Positions 1-9,146 of a DNA stretch of 64,000 bases are shown here, in pieces; within the stretch, counting starts at the first letter, position 1, and the number at the start of each line of letters is the position of its first letter. The stretch is from positions 1-64,000 of the forward strand of contig NZ_SCML01000004.1 of the NCBI RefSeq assembly GCF_005503365.1, read 5' to 3'. This DNA comes from Hydrogenophaga sp. 2FB (GTDB taxonomy: Bacteria; Pseudomonadota; Gammaproteobacteria; Burkholderiales; Burkholderiaceae_C). The position numbers and the translations under genes are program-made. The notes under the pieces are model-generated. The model did no database searches. It saw only the letters and a program-made list of their open reading frames with translations, and had not been told where the DNA came from.

Positions 1-145
1 GGTCTGCTCCATACCCCCCATCATCCGCGTCCGAGGCCAGCCCGTGGCCACCCGCGGCGGGTGGCCTTGCGTCCCGGAAAACCCGCCAAGGCACATAGGT
101 CGTGTGCTGGGACCGCGTCGCGCAAAAGTCGTGCAATCGAACGCA

Positions 146-246
146 CAAAGAAAAACGGGCTAGCTCTTTTGGAGCTAACCCGTTGTTCTAGAACAGTGTT
201 CTGGTGCGGCTGGCAGGAATTGAACCCACGACCCCTTGGTTCGTAG
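146..246 (-). repeat. Left attachment-site repeat (3' part of tRNA-Arg(ACG) plus terminator)
   Basis: A 101-bp direct repeat of 57553-57653, differing at two adjacent bases. On the minus strand, 246 down to 202 reads as tRNA residues 32-76: anticodon loop CTACGAA with anticodon ACG, T arm GTGGGTTCAATTCCTGC, acceptor strand CAGCCGC, discriminator A and an encoded CCA. The 5' half of the tRNA is missing beyond 246, so this is a remnant and not a working tRNA gene. Identical half-tRNAs at both ends of a block with an integrase at one end are the classic mark of tRNA-targeted integration, probably with crossover near the anticodon loop. Confidence 0.88.
151..184 (-). terminator. Rho-independent terminator downstream of the tRNA-Arg remnant
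   Basis: Hairpin with arms AACGGGYTAGCTC and its complement around a short A/T-rich loop, followed on the minus strand by a run of five T. It is part of the att repeat and would end transcription of the tRNA when the gene is intact. Confidence 0.75.
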
Positions 247-339
247 CTACCAGATCATCCGTAAGTTGTTGATTTATAAAGACAGGACGTCTGCTCATTG
301 TACAAAAACTACTCAGTATAGACATGTATTGCAGAGCCC

Positions 340-358
340 AGTCCCGCAAATGTCCCGC
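340..358. repeat. Candidate integrase arm-type site, left end
   Basis: AGTCCCGCAAATGTCCCGC, 18 of 19 bases identical to 57532-57550 at the other end and in the same orientation. Both copies lie just inside the att repeats. The internal repeat of GTCCCGC suggests paired protein-binding half-sites. Binding by the integrase is inferred. Confidence 0.45.
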
Positions 359-594
359 GGCGAAATTGCGCGCGAGGTCACATTGATCAGTTTCTGCGGC
401 CGGAGCGCAAACGTTTTCTGGAAGATGGGCAGGCGCCTGGTGGGTATTGTGATGCGACAAAAATGCGCCCACTCGTTCGAACCCGACAGAGAGATAGGTG
501 TCGATAAGAAGATCGTTATCGCGGTTAATTCATCTGTCGCATATTTTTTAATACATAGTATGTGTGATAAATCGCCATTAGTCACCCTGATCTG

Positions 595-1233
595 AACAGG
601 CGCCTGCCCACGCTCCAAAAGACGCCCGCCCTGCAGCCTCACGAGCTCAGCGATATCACCGCCGAAGCCGTGGCCGATCTGCTGCGCGAAGGGGAATCGC
701 TCAATACGCAGATGAGCTACCGCAGCGCGTTGCGCTATTGGGCCGCCTGGTACGGCATCCGTTTCGGTGGGCAGATCAGCCTGCCTCTGCCGGCGACCTG
801 TGTGCTGCAGTTCATCGTCGACCACGCTCAGCGCACGACGCCCCAGGGCCTGGTGCACGAACTGCCAGCCGAGATCGATGTCGCTTTGGTCGAGGCCGGC
901 TACAAGGGAAAACTGGGGCCGTTGTCCCACAACACGCTGGTACACCCCTTGGCGGTGCTCTCCAAGGCCCACCAGATGCGCGAAGTTAAGAACCCATGCC
1001 AGGACGCCAAGGTGCGCGAGTTGCTCTCTCGCACGCGCAAGGCCTACGCCAAGCGCGGCGATCTGCCCAAAAAGAAGGACGCGTTGACCAAGGACCCGCT
1101 GCAGCTCGTGCTGGCCGACCGCGCCCTCCTCCTCTTTGCCTGGGCCAGCGGCGGGCGAAGACGCTCGGAGGTGGCCGCGGCCAGCCGAAGCCCCTGGGCC
1201 TTCGTCTCGTGTGAGCAAGTCGCTATGGTGTGA
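595..1233 (+). pseudogene. Tyrosine recombinase N-terminal remnant
   Basis: An open frame reads through about 200 residues resembling the N-terminal and early catalytic part of a site-specific recombinase family common on proteobacterial islands. It has a core-binding-like section (MSYRSALRYWAAWY), a KKKDALTKDPLQ linker and the start of the catalytic domain (LLLFAWASGGRRRSEVA, where the first catalytic Arg would lie). It lacks a proper start at the left, seems to have lost a short piece between the linker and LLLFAW, and runs into unrelated sequence after SEVAAA. The C-terminal catalytic His, Arg and Tyr are absent, so it cannot be active. Confidence 0.7.
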
Positions 1234-1379
1234 CGGGCTATTAAACCCGTGCAGGACGGGCTCGTTGGCTCGTTAGAGGCAGCCTTTTCATTGATGTGCT
1301 GTCCTCTCTGCGCGCTCCCGGAGTTGGAGAGCTGTCGCGCCAGTGAGCACGGATGGCCGCCGGCCATTCGGCGCAGGCA

Positions 1380-1635
1380 TCCGCAACGTCTGCTAGCGCT
1401 TCATCGGTTTGTGCCGCGAGCTCAAGCTCTTCTCCCAGGCCATCGTCGCCATTGATGGCAGCAAGTTCAAGGCGGTCAACCGCAACTTAACGCCCGGCAA
1501 GATTGGGGACCGCCAGCGGCAGATCGAACAAAGCATCCAGCGCTACCTCGACGCACTGGAAACACCCGATCGCACGCAGCCCGCAGAGGTGGAAACCAAG
1601 ACCGAGCGTTTGACGGACAAGATCCAGAAGTGATC
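1380..1635 (+). pseudogene. IS1182-family transposase fragment
   Basis: The frame ending at 1633 contains LCRELKLFSQAIVAIDGSKF followed by KAVN and a charged helical region (RQRQIEQSIQRYLDAL, ERLTDKIQK). This pattern is typical of the middle of IS1182-type DDE transposases (first catalytic Asp in IDGSKF). Only about 80 residues remain. No inverted repeats were identified. Confidence 0.65.
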
Positions 1636-1794
1636 ACATGCCAAGCTTCTTTGCGAAACGATCGTGCTGTTGCGCTATTAGCGCTTGAGCACGGCCTTCG
1701 TTCTGACCGCTTTGCGGGCCCCCCGGTAACCCTGCGCCTGGATCTGGGAGAACAGCGCAGTGCCGAGCCCCGGCTTTGCTTTGGTCGGTGCGCA

Positions 1795-1995
1795 TCGGCC
1801 GCCAGCGCCTGCATCAGCGTGGCCGGTGGCCAGGTAGGCGGCTTCGAGTCCCAATGTGTCGTATTTGTTTTCGGCGATGCTTTCTTCGTGAGTCGCCGTT
1901 TCATCCGCCGCCTGCACTGCTTGTTCGGCTTGCAGCAGGCTTTCGGCGAGACGTTTCAGCACCTGCTCCTGCAGCAAGAATTTATCCATCATCAA
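1795..1995 (-). pseudogene. GreA/GreB-like coiled-coil protein, N-terminal remnant
   Basis: The reading frame from 1995 gives a short helical protein with AADETATHEESIAENKYDT and LGLEAAYLATG, a motif pair seen in small Gre-factor-like proteins. After that motif the frame runs into low-complexity sequence without the C-terminal FKBP-like domain, so it is probably frameshifted or truncated. From 1996 to 2329 I see no recognisable gene. Confidence 0.4.
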
Positions 1996-2329
1996 AGGTA
2001 GGCATCTCTACCAAGAGGGGGCAAGCTTTGACTATGAAGGGCCACACCAGCCTTCGACGCTTCGCTTTGCTGCAGATCAACTCTAGCTATGGGCACTGTC
2101 CTGTCGCCCATCGAAGCACCGAAGGACAGCCAGTGGTCGAAAAAAATGTGATCTCGCGGCGGCATCATGCAGATGACCTTCAGCATGGTGGTCCTGCAGG
2201 CCAACACCAGCTTCCGGCTATCCAGAGCATGGTCGGCGCAATCTGTTCGTGCAACGAAAGCAGTGATGTCTCCTGTGTCAATGACCGGTGCGCCACACGC
2301 CTCACCGCACGAAGCTTGGCAATTCCTGA

Positions 2330-3250
2330 TTAAGCCCCGGGAAACAACTCGCGGCGAGCTGTGGCAGTGATGGCGGCAACCGCCGGGTTTGAAATCCTGC
2401 GTTCGATGGAAATGGCATAGAACTCCTCCATGAGTTCCTGCGCCGTGCCCAGCTCAACCACCAGGTACTGCGCTTCAATCTCGGAAGCCAGGACAGCGGG
2501 TCCAGCAAACACCCCGAAACCCTGACGTCCGAACGCCTTGGTGAGGGCGCCATCGTCAAATTCTGCGGCGATACGAGGAACGACCCCTTGGTCGCTCAGC
2601 CAAGCGTCCAGACGAGGACGCAACACCGAATCAGGGTTCGGCATGAGCCATGGCAAGCGGCCAAGGCAACTTGGAAAGCGGGCCCGTGCCTGCCTCAGAG
2701 AAATCCCCTCGGTCTTGAGCAGTTTGGGTGACGCAAAGAAGCTGACATCCGTTCTCCCAAGCAGGTGGGTAAACGCCTTGACGCTCAAACCAGTCGGCAT
2801 GGGCACATCCGACACCACCAGGTCCAGCCGGTGGATCGCCAGCTCGGCCAGCAGCGCAGTCAGCTTGCCTTCAACGCACACCATGCGAGCTCTGTCTGGC
2901 ATGGCCAGTGCAGGTTCGAGTACATGGCAAGCAATGGATTTCGGTACTGAGTCCACCACGCCGACCCGAAACGTGCTCTGCACAGACTCGACTTGATCGG
3001 TTTGCAAGGCCTCCTGCAAGGCAGAGCCGATCGCGAAGATTTCGTCCGCAAAACGCTGGACCATGCGTCCCGTATCGGTGGGCTCCACACCACGCCCCAC
3101 CTTTCGAAGCAGTGGCTTGCCCAAGCGATCCTCAAGCAGTTTGATCTGGCCGCTCAGCGTTTGAGGAGTGAGGTGCAGTTGGGCGCTGGCTCGGGCGATG
3201 CTGCCCGTGCGAAGAACTGTCCAGAAATAGAAAAGGTGCTTGTAATTCAT
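2330..3250 (-). CDS. LysR-family regulator, NhaR-like
   Basis: A 306-residue LysR-type regulator. The N-terminal winged helix (MNYKHLFYFWTVLRTGSIAR, LHLTPQTLSGQIKLLEDRLG) is of the NhaR kind, which has a tyrosine/phenylalanine-rich first helix. The rest is the periplasmic-binding-like effector domain. NhaR senses sodium or pH in enterobacteria. Here it faces divergently away from a small-gene block that leads to a Na+/Ca2+ exchanger-type transporter, which supports a role in ion or stress control, but its targets are not known. The start ATG at 3250 gives a full-length family member. Confidence 0.8.
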   Translation of the reverse strand: MNYKHLFYFWTVLRTGSIARASAQLHLTPQTLSGQIKLLEDRLGKPLLRKVGRGVEPTDTGRMVQRFADEIFAIGSALQEALQTDQVESVQSTFRVGVVDSVPKSIACHVLEPALAMPDRARMVCVEGKLTALLAELAIHRLDLVVSDVPMPTGLSVKAFTHLLGRTDVSFFASPKLLKTEGISLRQARARFPSCLGRLPWLMPNPDSVLRPRLDAWLSDQGVVPRIAAEFDDGALTKAFGRQGFGVFAGPAVLASEIEAQYLVVELGTAQELMEEFYAISIERRISNPAVAAITATARRELFPGA

Positions 3251-3413
3251 TCAGAAGCCTCGCTTTATTCGATGGTTTTTACATAAAAAGCGAATTTATC
3301 TCGAATCAACACCCGCCTACAGTCAAGTTGTGTCTCATAACAAGTCTTCGTTCAAGGTCAAAAAACTAGCCAATGTTATGCACAGTGTCTGCGTGGTCAA
3401 AGAGGAGTTCCTC

Positions 3414-3653
3414 ATGCAATGTCCCGTCTGTGAATCCATCGCCCTTGTCCTCACCGAGCGCTCTGGCATCGAAGTTGATCACTGCGCTCAATGCCGTGGC
3501 GTGTGGCTTGACAGGGGTGAATTGGAAAAACTGATCAAGCGTTCAAACACGATGCAAGCGCCGCGTCGCCAGTTTGTAGATCTGGATGAGCCTGACCCGG
3601 GGATGCGCGGACCAAGTCGACGCAAGTCGTGGCTCGGTGACATTTTTGAGTAA
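3414..3653 (+). CDS. TFIIB-type zinc-ribbon protein
   Basis: About 79 residues. MQCPVCESIALVL and DHCAQCRGVWLDRGEL give two CxxC pairs of a zinc ribbon (zf-TFIIB family), followed by a basic, proline-rich tail ending KSWLGDIFE. The ATG at 3414 is preferred over upstream starts because AGAGGAG lies just before it and the family begins at the first CPxC. The role of these proteins is not established. It is followed at 25 bp by a TerB-like gene and may share its transcript. Confidence 0.8.
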   Translation: MQCPVCESIALVLTERSGIEVDHCAQCRGVWLDRGELEKLIKRSNTMQAPRRQFVDLDEPDPGMRGPSRRKSWLGDIFE

Positions 3654-3677
3654 GAACCGACTTCAAAGGAGGCATTC

Positions 3678-4085
3678 ATGAGGCCCTACCCCGTCAACAG
3701 CGCTCGGGCTGCCGCCAGGTTGATCGCGCTTGCTGTTCTGGCCGATGGCCACCTGAGTACCAGCGAGCTTGGTTTGCTGGAGCGGATGAATGCGGCATGT
3801 CGTCTGGGTTTGACTCGCGAACAGTTCAACGAATTGGTTCGAAATCTGTCTGAAGACCTCATGACCTCCTCTTACGCCGTTTGGGGATCAGCCTGCCAGA
3901 TTGACACAGAGGCCTTGCGATCGGTCATGGCTGAAGTCACCGACCCAGTGCTTCAACAAACAACGCTTGAACTCTGTATTGCAGTGGTTCGAGCCGATTT
4001 TCACCGTGCAGATTCCGAAGAAAACCTGGTCAACGCGCTTGCCGAACACTGGCGCCTGGTCAAGCCGGGCCTTCATTTCAGTTAG
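3678..4085 (+). CDS. TerB-like protein
   Basis: 135 residues, all-helical, with the TerB-like pattern LIALAVLADGHLSTSELGLL near the N-terminus, where acidic residues could bind metal. A strong AAAGGAGG lies before the ATG. TerB-family proteins are linked to tellurite and other envelope stress responses, but this short protein could do something else. It sits between the zinc-ribbon gene and the HPF-like gene, suggesting a small stress operon. Confidence 0.6.
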   Translation: MRPYPVNSARAAARLIALAVLADGHLSTSELGLLERMNAACRLGLTREQFNELVRNLSEDLMTSSYAVWGSACQIDTEALRSVMAEVTDPVLQQTTLELCIAVVRADFHRADSEENLVNALAEHWRLVKPGLHFS

Positions 4086-4107
4086 TTCATCCATCAAGGA
4101 GAGCAGC

Positions 4108-4458
4108 ATGCATATCGACGTTCGTACCCCCAACACCAAGCTGTCCCGCGCCCACAGTCTGGAGATCGCTGAGCGCTTGAGAACCACCTTCGCAAAACTG
4201 GCGCACAAGATCGTGCGGATCGTAGTCCGCGTGAGTGAGTCATCACGATCGGGCCCGGCTCTGAGGGAGTGCATGGTGGAAGTGCATCTACCCAACGGAC
4301 AAGTTGCCACCGTCAGTGAACGTCAACGCAAGTTGGGAGCCTTGTTGAGACGAGCCACTGAACGGTCGTGGAAGACGGTCAACGCGTTGGTGGGTCCCCC
4401 CCCTGATGTGTCCAAACCGATTCGAGTGCAGTCACGTAGCAATGGGCAACCAGCGTAA
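4108..4458 (+). CDS. HPF/RaiA-family ribosome-associated protein-like
   Basis: 116 residues starting at the ATG after CAAGGAGAG. The pattern (MHIDVRTPNTKLSRAHSLEI, IVRIVVRVSE, CMVEVHLPNGQVATV, LLRRATERSWKTVNALV) matches the beta-alpha-beta-beta-beta-alpha layout of HPF/RaiA-type hibernation factors, including the run of strands before the last helix. The long-HPF dimerisation domain is absent. From 4459 to 4795 there is no convincing gene, only a 42-codon open frame without a ribosome site. Confidence 0.6.
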   Translation: MHIDVRTPNTKLSRAHSLEIAERLRTTFAKLAHKIVRIVVRVSESSRSGPALRECMVEVHLPNGQVATVSERQRKLGALLRRATERSWKTVNALVGPPPDVSKPIRVQSRSNGQPA

Positions 4459-4795
4459 CTTCATTTCAGTTTGCGTTGATGACCGTCGCAACGGGCTGCA
4501 TGCTTGGAGCTTGGCTCGGACATCGAAACGGGGATGAGGCGCGCGACGTGGGCCTCATGTCCGGCATCGGTGGCTTACTCGGCCTGGCGTGCTTGGGTAC
4601 CCTGTAATTGCAATCACATCTGCTGTTCTTGGCGTCATAGAAACACGATGGAGTTTTTGGATACCCCGCTTTTCGGTCAATCCATGAGGTCACCTGTTGC
4701 CGATCCATCTGCTGCGGGCACTCCAATCGCTTGGGAGTGGCCCAGAGCACTTTGAGCCGATAGTGCCTAGGGGTTTGTGACTACATTACGCGACT

Positions 4796-5881
4796 ATGAA
4801 CATACTTATCTTTATCGGCGGTTTGATTTTGCTTGTCCTGGGTGCCAGCTTGTTGGTGCGGGGCGCATCGAAGCTGGCCCTTTCGTTTGGTATCAGCCCA
4901 CTGGTTGTGGGACTGACGATCGTGGCATTCGGCACAAGTGCGCCTGAGGTGGCGGTGAGTGTGGGTGCCGTGCTGGACGGGAAAACCGACATTGCCATCG
5001 GCAACGTGGTGGGCAGCAACATTTTCAATGTCTTGTTCATCCTGGGCATCAGTGCACTGATTGCTCCACTGGTGGTCAACATCCAGCTCATACGACAGGA
5101 GGTTCCGATCATGATCGGCGCCAGCCTGCTGCTGCTGGCTCTAGGGCTGGATGGCCGGCTTTCGTTTCTTGACGGGGGCCTTCTTTTTGCGCTGCTGGTG
5201 TCCTACACGGTGTTCCTCATCGTTCAGTCGCGGCGCGAAACGCAGATGGCCAAGGACGAATACGCCGGCGAAATCCAGCCTGCGGTACCGGGGGCCTGGG
5301 ACGATCGTTTGCCGGTTCAGTTGCTGCTGATTGCTGCTGGCCTCGCGGCGCTGGTGTTTGGCTCCGAGTATCTGGTGCAGGCATCGGTGAATTTCGCCAA
5401 AGCCATGGGAGTGAGCGACCTGATCATTGGTTTGACCATCGTCGCCGCCGGCACCAGCATGCCCGAGGTCGCCACCAGCATCACCGCTGCCGTCAAGGGC
5501 GAGCGCGACATTGCGGTGGGCAACGTGGTGGGCAGCAACACCTTCAACATCCTGGGTTGCCTGGGCGTGTCGGGCCTGGTGTCGGGTGACCTCGGATTGG
5601 CCATGGCGCCGTCGTTGCTGGCATTCGACATCTGGGTCATGCTGGCTGTGGCATTGGCCTGCCTGCCCGTGTTCATGACCGGTCGTGAAATAGCACGCTG
5701 GGAGGGCGGAGTTTTCCTCGGCTACTACGTCGCCTACGTGGCCTATCTCATCCTGGCCGCACAACAGCACGCTGCGCTTGCTGCCTACTCGGGCGTCATG
5801 CTCAGCTTCGTGGTCCCGCTGACAGTCGTGACGCTGGTTGTCGTGCTGATCCGGCGCCCAGTGAAAGCGGGCGGACCATGA
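4796..5881 (+). CDS. Na+/Ca2+ exchanger-type (CaCA family) membrane transporter
   Basis: 361 residues with about ten hydrophobic segments in two inverted halves. Each half carries the alpha-repeat signature: VVGLTIVAFGTSAPEVAVS and NVVGSNIFNVL in the first, LIIGLTIVAAGTSMPEVATS and NVVGSNTFNIL in the second. These G-T-S/A-x-P-E and G-S-N-x-x-N motifs are the cation-binding elements of the bacterial YrbG/CaxA type. The paired repeats make the family assignment firm; the transported ion is inferred. It is followed by about 290 bp without a gene (5882-6175). Confidence 0.9.
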   Translation: MNILIFIGGLILLVLGASLLVRGASKLALSFGISPLVVGLTIVAFGTSAPEVAVSVGAVLDGKTDIAIGNVVGSNIFNVLFILGISALIAPLVVNIQLIRQEVPIMIGASLLLLALGLDGRLSFLDGGLLFALLVSYTVFLIVQSRRETQMAKDEYAGEIQPAVPGAWDDRLPVQLLLIAAGLAALVFGSEYLVQASVNFAKAMGVSDLIIGLTIVAAGTSMPEVATSITAAVKGERDIAVGNVVGSNTFNILGCLGVSGLVSGDLGLAMAPSLLAFDIWVMLAVALACLPVFMTGREIARWEGGVFLGYYVAYVAYLILAAQQHAALAAYSGVMLSFVVPLTVVTLVVVLIRRPVKAGGP

Positions 5882-6175
5882 GTTCATCATCGGCTCCACT
5901 TGGCAATTGAAACGAATTTAACAGCCCACATTTAGCCAATAGGCTGAACCGCACATCCGCGGATGCGCGCGAGTAGCCCAAAGAATGAGTGAAGTCGCGA
6001 GTGGGAGCGGCTGAAGTTGCCACTCGCCCCGGGGCTTCGAATCAGGATGGCACATCTTTGTCACGGCCCCCATTAAGAATCTGGTGTTCTGTAGGTTCTT
6101 ACGTATCCGATCGAGAAACAGGCCCTGTTCGGTTGCTCTTCTTCAGGTCTGTTGCTCTGATTCTGAAAGCCGGTT

Positions 6176-6278
6176 TTGGAAATCACTTTGCTTTGGTTCT
6201 TGTGTGTTACCTTGATTGTGTTGGGCTTGGCGGGCACCGTGTTGCCGATGTTGCCAGGCACTTTGCTGGTGTGGGGTG
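6176..6278 (+). pseudogene. DUF456 membrane protein, 5' fragment
   Basis: The frame from the TTG at 6176 begins MEITLLWFLCVTLIVLGLAG and continues TVLPMLPGTLLVWG, which matches the N-terminal hairpin of DUF456 proteins. It then joins IS3-type transposase sequence at about 6279. The remaining three quarters of the gene are gone, so it was cut by the insertion or a linked deletion. Confidence 0.65.
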
Positions 6279-6498
6279 TACAACCCGTTGATGGTCTCGG
6301 CCAGCGCGTTGTCGTAGCTGTCACCCTTGCTGCCCACAGAGGGCTCGATGCCAGCTTCTGCGAGTCGTTCGCTGTAGCGGATGGACACGTATTGCGACCC
6401 CCTGTCGGAATGATGAATCAAGGCGCTATCACGCTCAGGTTGTCGGGCATACAACGCCTGCTCCAGGGCATCCAGAATGAAGTCTGTGTGCATGGAAC
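6279..6498 (-). mobile_element. IS3-family orfB internal fragment
   Basis: About 220 bp encoding MHTDFILDALEQALYARQPE, then YVSIRYSERLAEAGIEPSVG and the KGDSYDNALAETINGLY motif. This is part of the DDE core, including the region before the catalytic Glu. It resembles 6725-6945 in the adjacent element but differs at many positions, so it comes from a different member of the same IS group. It ends exactly where the terminal repeat of the next copy starts. Confidence 0.8.
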
Positions 6499-6537
6499 TG
6501 AACCGCCCCGGGTTTCGTGGAGGCCGGTTGGTTTAAG

Positions 6538-7449
6538 TCAGTCCTCCACCGTGGAGGTTTGACTGGCGAGATGCCGGTAGTAGTTTGCCTCAGCCTCGGC
6601 TGGCGGGACATATCCGATGGGTCCGAGCAACCTGTGGTGGTTGAAGCAGGACACCCATTCGAGGGTTGCCAACTCCACCGATTCGCGCGTTGGTCAGGAT
6701 CGGCGATGAATCACCTCGGCCTTGTACAGCCCGTTGATGGTCTCGGCCAGCGCGTTGTCGTAGCTGTCACCCTTGCTGCCCACCGAGGGCTCGATGCCTG
6801 CCTCCGCCAGGCGCTCTGTGTAGCGAATGGAGACGTATTGCGACCCGCGATCGGAGTGATAGGTCAAGACGCCATCGCGCTCGGGTTGGCGGTCATAAAG
6901 CGCCTGTTCCAGCGCATCCAGAACAAAGTCTGTGTGCATGGAGCGGCTCACGCGCCAACCCACGATGCGCCGCGCGTACACGTCGATCACGAAGGCCACG
7001 TACAGCCACCCCTGCCAGGTCGAGACATACGTGAAGTCCGATACCCAGAGCTGGTTGGGTCGATCGGCCTTGAAGACCCGGTTGACCCGATCCAGCGGGC
7101 ATGGCGCCTTGCCATCACTGACAGTGGTGCGCACCACCTTGCCACGGCGCACACCCTGCAAGCCCAGACGTTTCATCAAGCGTTCGACCGTGCAGCGGGC
7201 AACGGAGATGCCCTCGCGGTTGAGCTGCTTCCAGACCTTGTCGGCACCGTAGACCTGCATGTTGGCTCGCCACACGCGCTCGATCTGTGGCGCCAGGACA
7301 CCGTCATGCTGTGCGCGCTGACATCGCAGGGTCGGGTTGCGATGCTGGGCGGCTTGGCGCCAGTAGCCAGACGGGGCGATCTGCAGCACCTTGCAGATCG
7401 ACTCGACCCCATAGGCCTGTCGATGCTGATCGATGAAGCCCTTCAGGAC
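6538..7449 (-). pseudogene. IS3-family transposase OrfB, nonsense mutation
   Basis: The integrase-core frame runs from the region coding GFIDQHRQAYGVES through YGADKVWKQLNREGISVAR, PNQLWVSDFTYVSTWQGWLY (first catalytic Asp), YHSDRGSQY (second Asp) and SYDNALAETINGLYKAEVIH (Glu). After HRRS the codon expected to be TGG is TGA, at 6694-6696. Homologous codons continue in the same frame to a stop at 6538 (ELATLEWVSCFNHHRLLGPI). All three catalytic residues precede the stop, so residual activity cannot be excluded. Confidence 0.82.
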
Positions 7450-7768
7450 TTCAGACGGCGGTCGAGCTCCGCCTGAGCGAAAAACGCGCTGGCCAGCTTC
7501 AGGATCTCATTGGCCTTGCGCAGCTCCTTGTTCTCACGTTCGTGTACCTTCAGGCGCTGCAGGTCGGTCGTCGTGACGCCGGCACTGGTGCCGGTATCGA
7601 TCTCATCGCGCTTGACCCATTCGTTGAGGGTCTGCGGCACGCAGCCAATCTTGGGGCGATGGATTCGATGGCGGCCCACAGCGAGGGGTACTCGCCTCGG
7701 TGCTCCTTTACCATGCGAACAGCGCGTTCACGGACCTCGGGTGATAACTTGTTTGACTTCTTGCTCAT
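7443..7768 (-). pseudogene. IS3-family OrfA with frameshift
   Basis: The helix-turn-helix part begins [20 protein letters not shown] and reads to AAIESIAP. The continuation ([20 protein letters not shown], then the leucine-zipper region to DRRLKS) is in a different frame. Loss of one C in a short C run near 7663 explains the shift. OrfA should therefore not be made as one protein. Confidence 0.8.
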
Positions 7769-7862
7769 GGCTCAATCCTCTCAGAGAAAAGAGCCTCCTC
7801 AAAATCCGGGGCGGTCATAGTGGAAACAAGATTCACGACGCATCGTCGTGTTCTTTACCGTA

Positions 7863-8016
7863 CCTAAAACAGCGTAGGAAGCCCAGCGGAAAGGAGGTGC
7901 GCGACATGACGGCCGACTGGCTGCACCGATACAACTACCACCGACCCCATGAATCCCTCGGCCGCGTCCCGCCCGTCGAGTACCGCATAAAACAGTTCCC
8001 CAACCTCTACTACTGA
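7863..8016 (+). pseudogene. IS3-family transposase C-terminal fragment
   Basis: The frame ends with DWLHRYNYHRPHESLGRVPP and VEYR, the usual C-terminus of IS3-type integrase cores. It is on the plus strand, opposite to the neighbouring IS, so it comes from a third element. From 8017 to 8175 there is no gene. Confidence 0.7.
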
Positions 8017-8175
8017 CTGGCTCAGGAATTCGAGCGGACTTCAATGCACTGGAATTGTGATTTTTCGGCCCAGATTAATAATAGGCAAGCGGGGCCAAGC
8101 TAGTGCGCTCGTGTGAGTTTGGCGCTAAGACGCGTATTGCACCGGCTACTCGGACAAGCCGAACACCTTTGAATC

Positions 8176-9132
8176 TTACAGATCCAGCACCAGTCGCTGC
8201 GAAAGTGAACGGGAGCAACACGGCAGAAAACAATTGTTCTGCGCCTGCTCGTCGGGCGAGAGGTACATGTCCCGGTGCTCGGGCTGGCCGTCGAGCACGC
8301 GCGTGAGGCAGGTGCCACAGACGCCTTGCTCGCAGGAGGTGGCCACCACCACCCCGGCATCCGCCAGTGCCTGCGCCGCCGTGCGAGACGAAGGTACACA
8401 AATCACACGGCCGGAACTCGCCAACTGGATCTCGAACGCGCCATCGTCCTCGGACGCCACGACGGTGGACGCAAAGTACTCATAGTGCACGTGGTCCTTG
8501 GCCCAGCCCAGCCGCTTCGCGGTGCCGATCACGGCGTCCATGAAACCTTTGGGGCCGCAGACGTAGAGATGCACACCGAGGGTGGGTTGCGCCAGCAGCG
8601 CTTCCAGGTCGGCGCCCTTCTCGTCGTCGTGGTGAAACCGCACCCGCGGTGCAAAGCCCGACCGAAGAATGCGTTCGCGAAAGGCGGTGCGCTCGCGCGA
8701 ACGGGTGCAGTAGTGCAGATCGAAGTCCGCCTGCACCGTCGCCAGGCGTTCGGCCATGCAGAGCAAGGGCGTGATGCCAATGCCCCCGGCCAGCAACAAC
8801 GACTTCTTCGCGTTCGGCTGCAACTCGAAGTGGTTGCGCGGCCGGCTGATCGACAGCGTTTCCCCAACGCGGATCTGCTCGTGCACCGCGCGCGAGCCTC
8901 CGCGAGAGCCCGGGTCCTTGAGCACCGCGATGAGGTAGCGGTGGCTTTCGGTCGGGTCGTTGCACAGCGAGTACTGCCGCACGAGCCCATTGGGCAGGTG
9001 GACGTCGACATGGCTGCCGGCCGAGAACGCAGGCAGCGCATCGCCTTGTGCATCCACCAGTTCAAGGGCGCAGATGTCCAGGGCTTCGGTGGACTTGCGG
9101 GCGACCCGCACGCTCAGGCTGGCATTCGTCAT
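8176..9132 (-). CDS. Oxygenase reductase, phthalate dioxygenase reductase (OphA1/VanB) type
   Basis: 318 residues. It should pass electrons from NAD(P)H through FMN and a 2Fe-2S cluster to a Rieske oxygenase. The layout is the class IA type: flavin-binding barrel (RQYSLCND near residue 53), nucleotide-binding domain (AGGIGITPLL near 115, YVCGPKGFMD near 190) and a C-terminal plant-type ferredoxin with CEQGVCGTC near 267. The fourth cluster Cys lies in LPCCSR, where paralogues in this window have ICVSR. It is transcribed after the decarboxylase-like and TctC genes of module A. The likely partner is the Rieske oxygenase at 11254, which faces the other way. Confidence 0.88.
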   Translation of the reverse strand: MTNASLSVRVARKSTEALDICALELVDAQGDALPAFSAGSHVDVHLPNGLVRQYSLCNDPTESHRYLIAVLKDPGSRGGSRAVHEQIRVGETLSISRPRNHFELQPNAKKSLLLAGGIGITPLLCMAERLATVQADFDLHYCTRSRERTAFRERILRSGFAPRVRFHHDDEKGADLEALLAQPTLGVHLYVCGPKGFMDAVIGTAKRLGWAKDHVHYEYFASTVVASEDDGAFEIQLASSGRVICVPSSRTAAQALADAGVVVATSCEQGVCGTCLTRVLDGQPEHRDMYLSPDEQAQNNCFLPCCSRSLSQRLVLDL

Positions 9133-9146
9133 GGGGTGGCCGCTCC

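Larger units (their letters stand above)
6499..7817 (-). mobile_element. IS3-family insertion sequence, degenerate
   Basis: A 1.3-kb element with imperfect terminal inverted repeats: TGAACCGCCCCGGGTTTCGT at the left end and, reading inward from the right, TGACCGCCCCGGATTTTGAG. It carries orfA and orfB on the minus strand; both are disrupted. No clear target duplication is visible, which suggests flanking deletions after insertion. Confidence 0.8.

Noticed and set aside
202..246. A complete tRNA-Arg gene at the left end
   Set aside because: Only residues 32-76 are present; the sequence beyond 246 cannot pair as the 5' half.
313..1218. Long minus-strand open frame of about 300 residues
   Set aside because: It is the antisense of the recombinase remnant, with biased composition and no family-like pattern.
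4479..4607. 42-codon open frame with a glycine-rich hydrophobic end
   Set aside because: No ribosome site and no recognisable family; too short to support.
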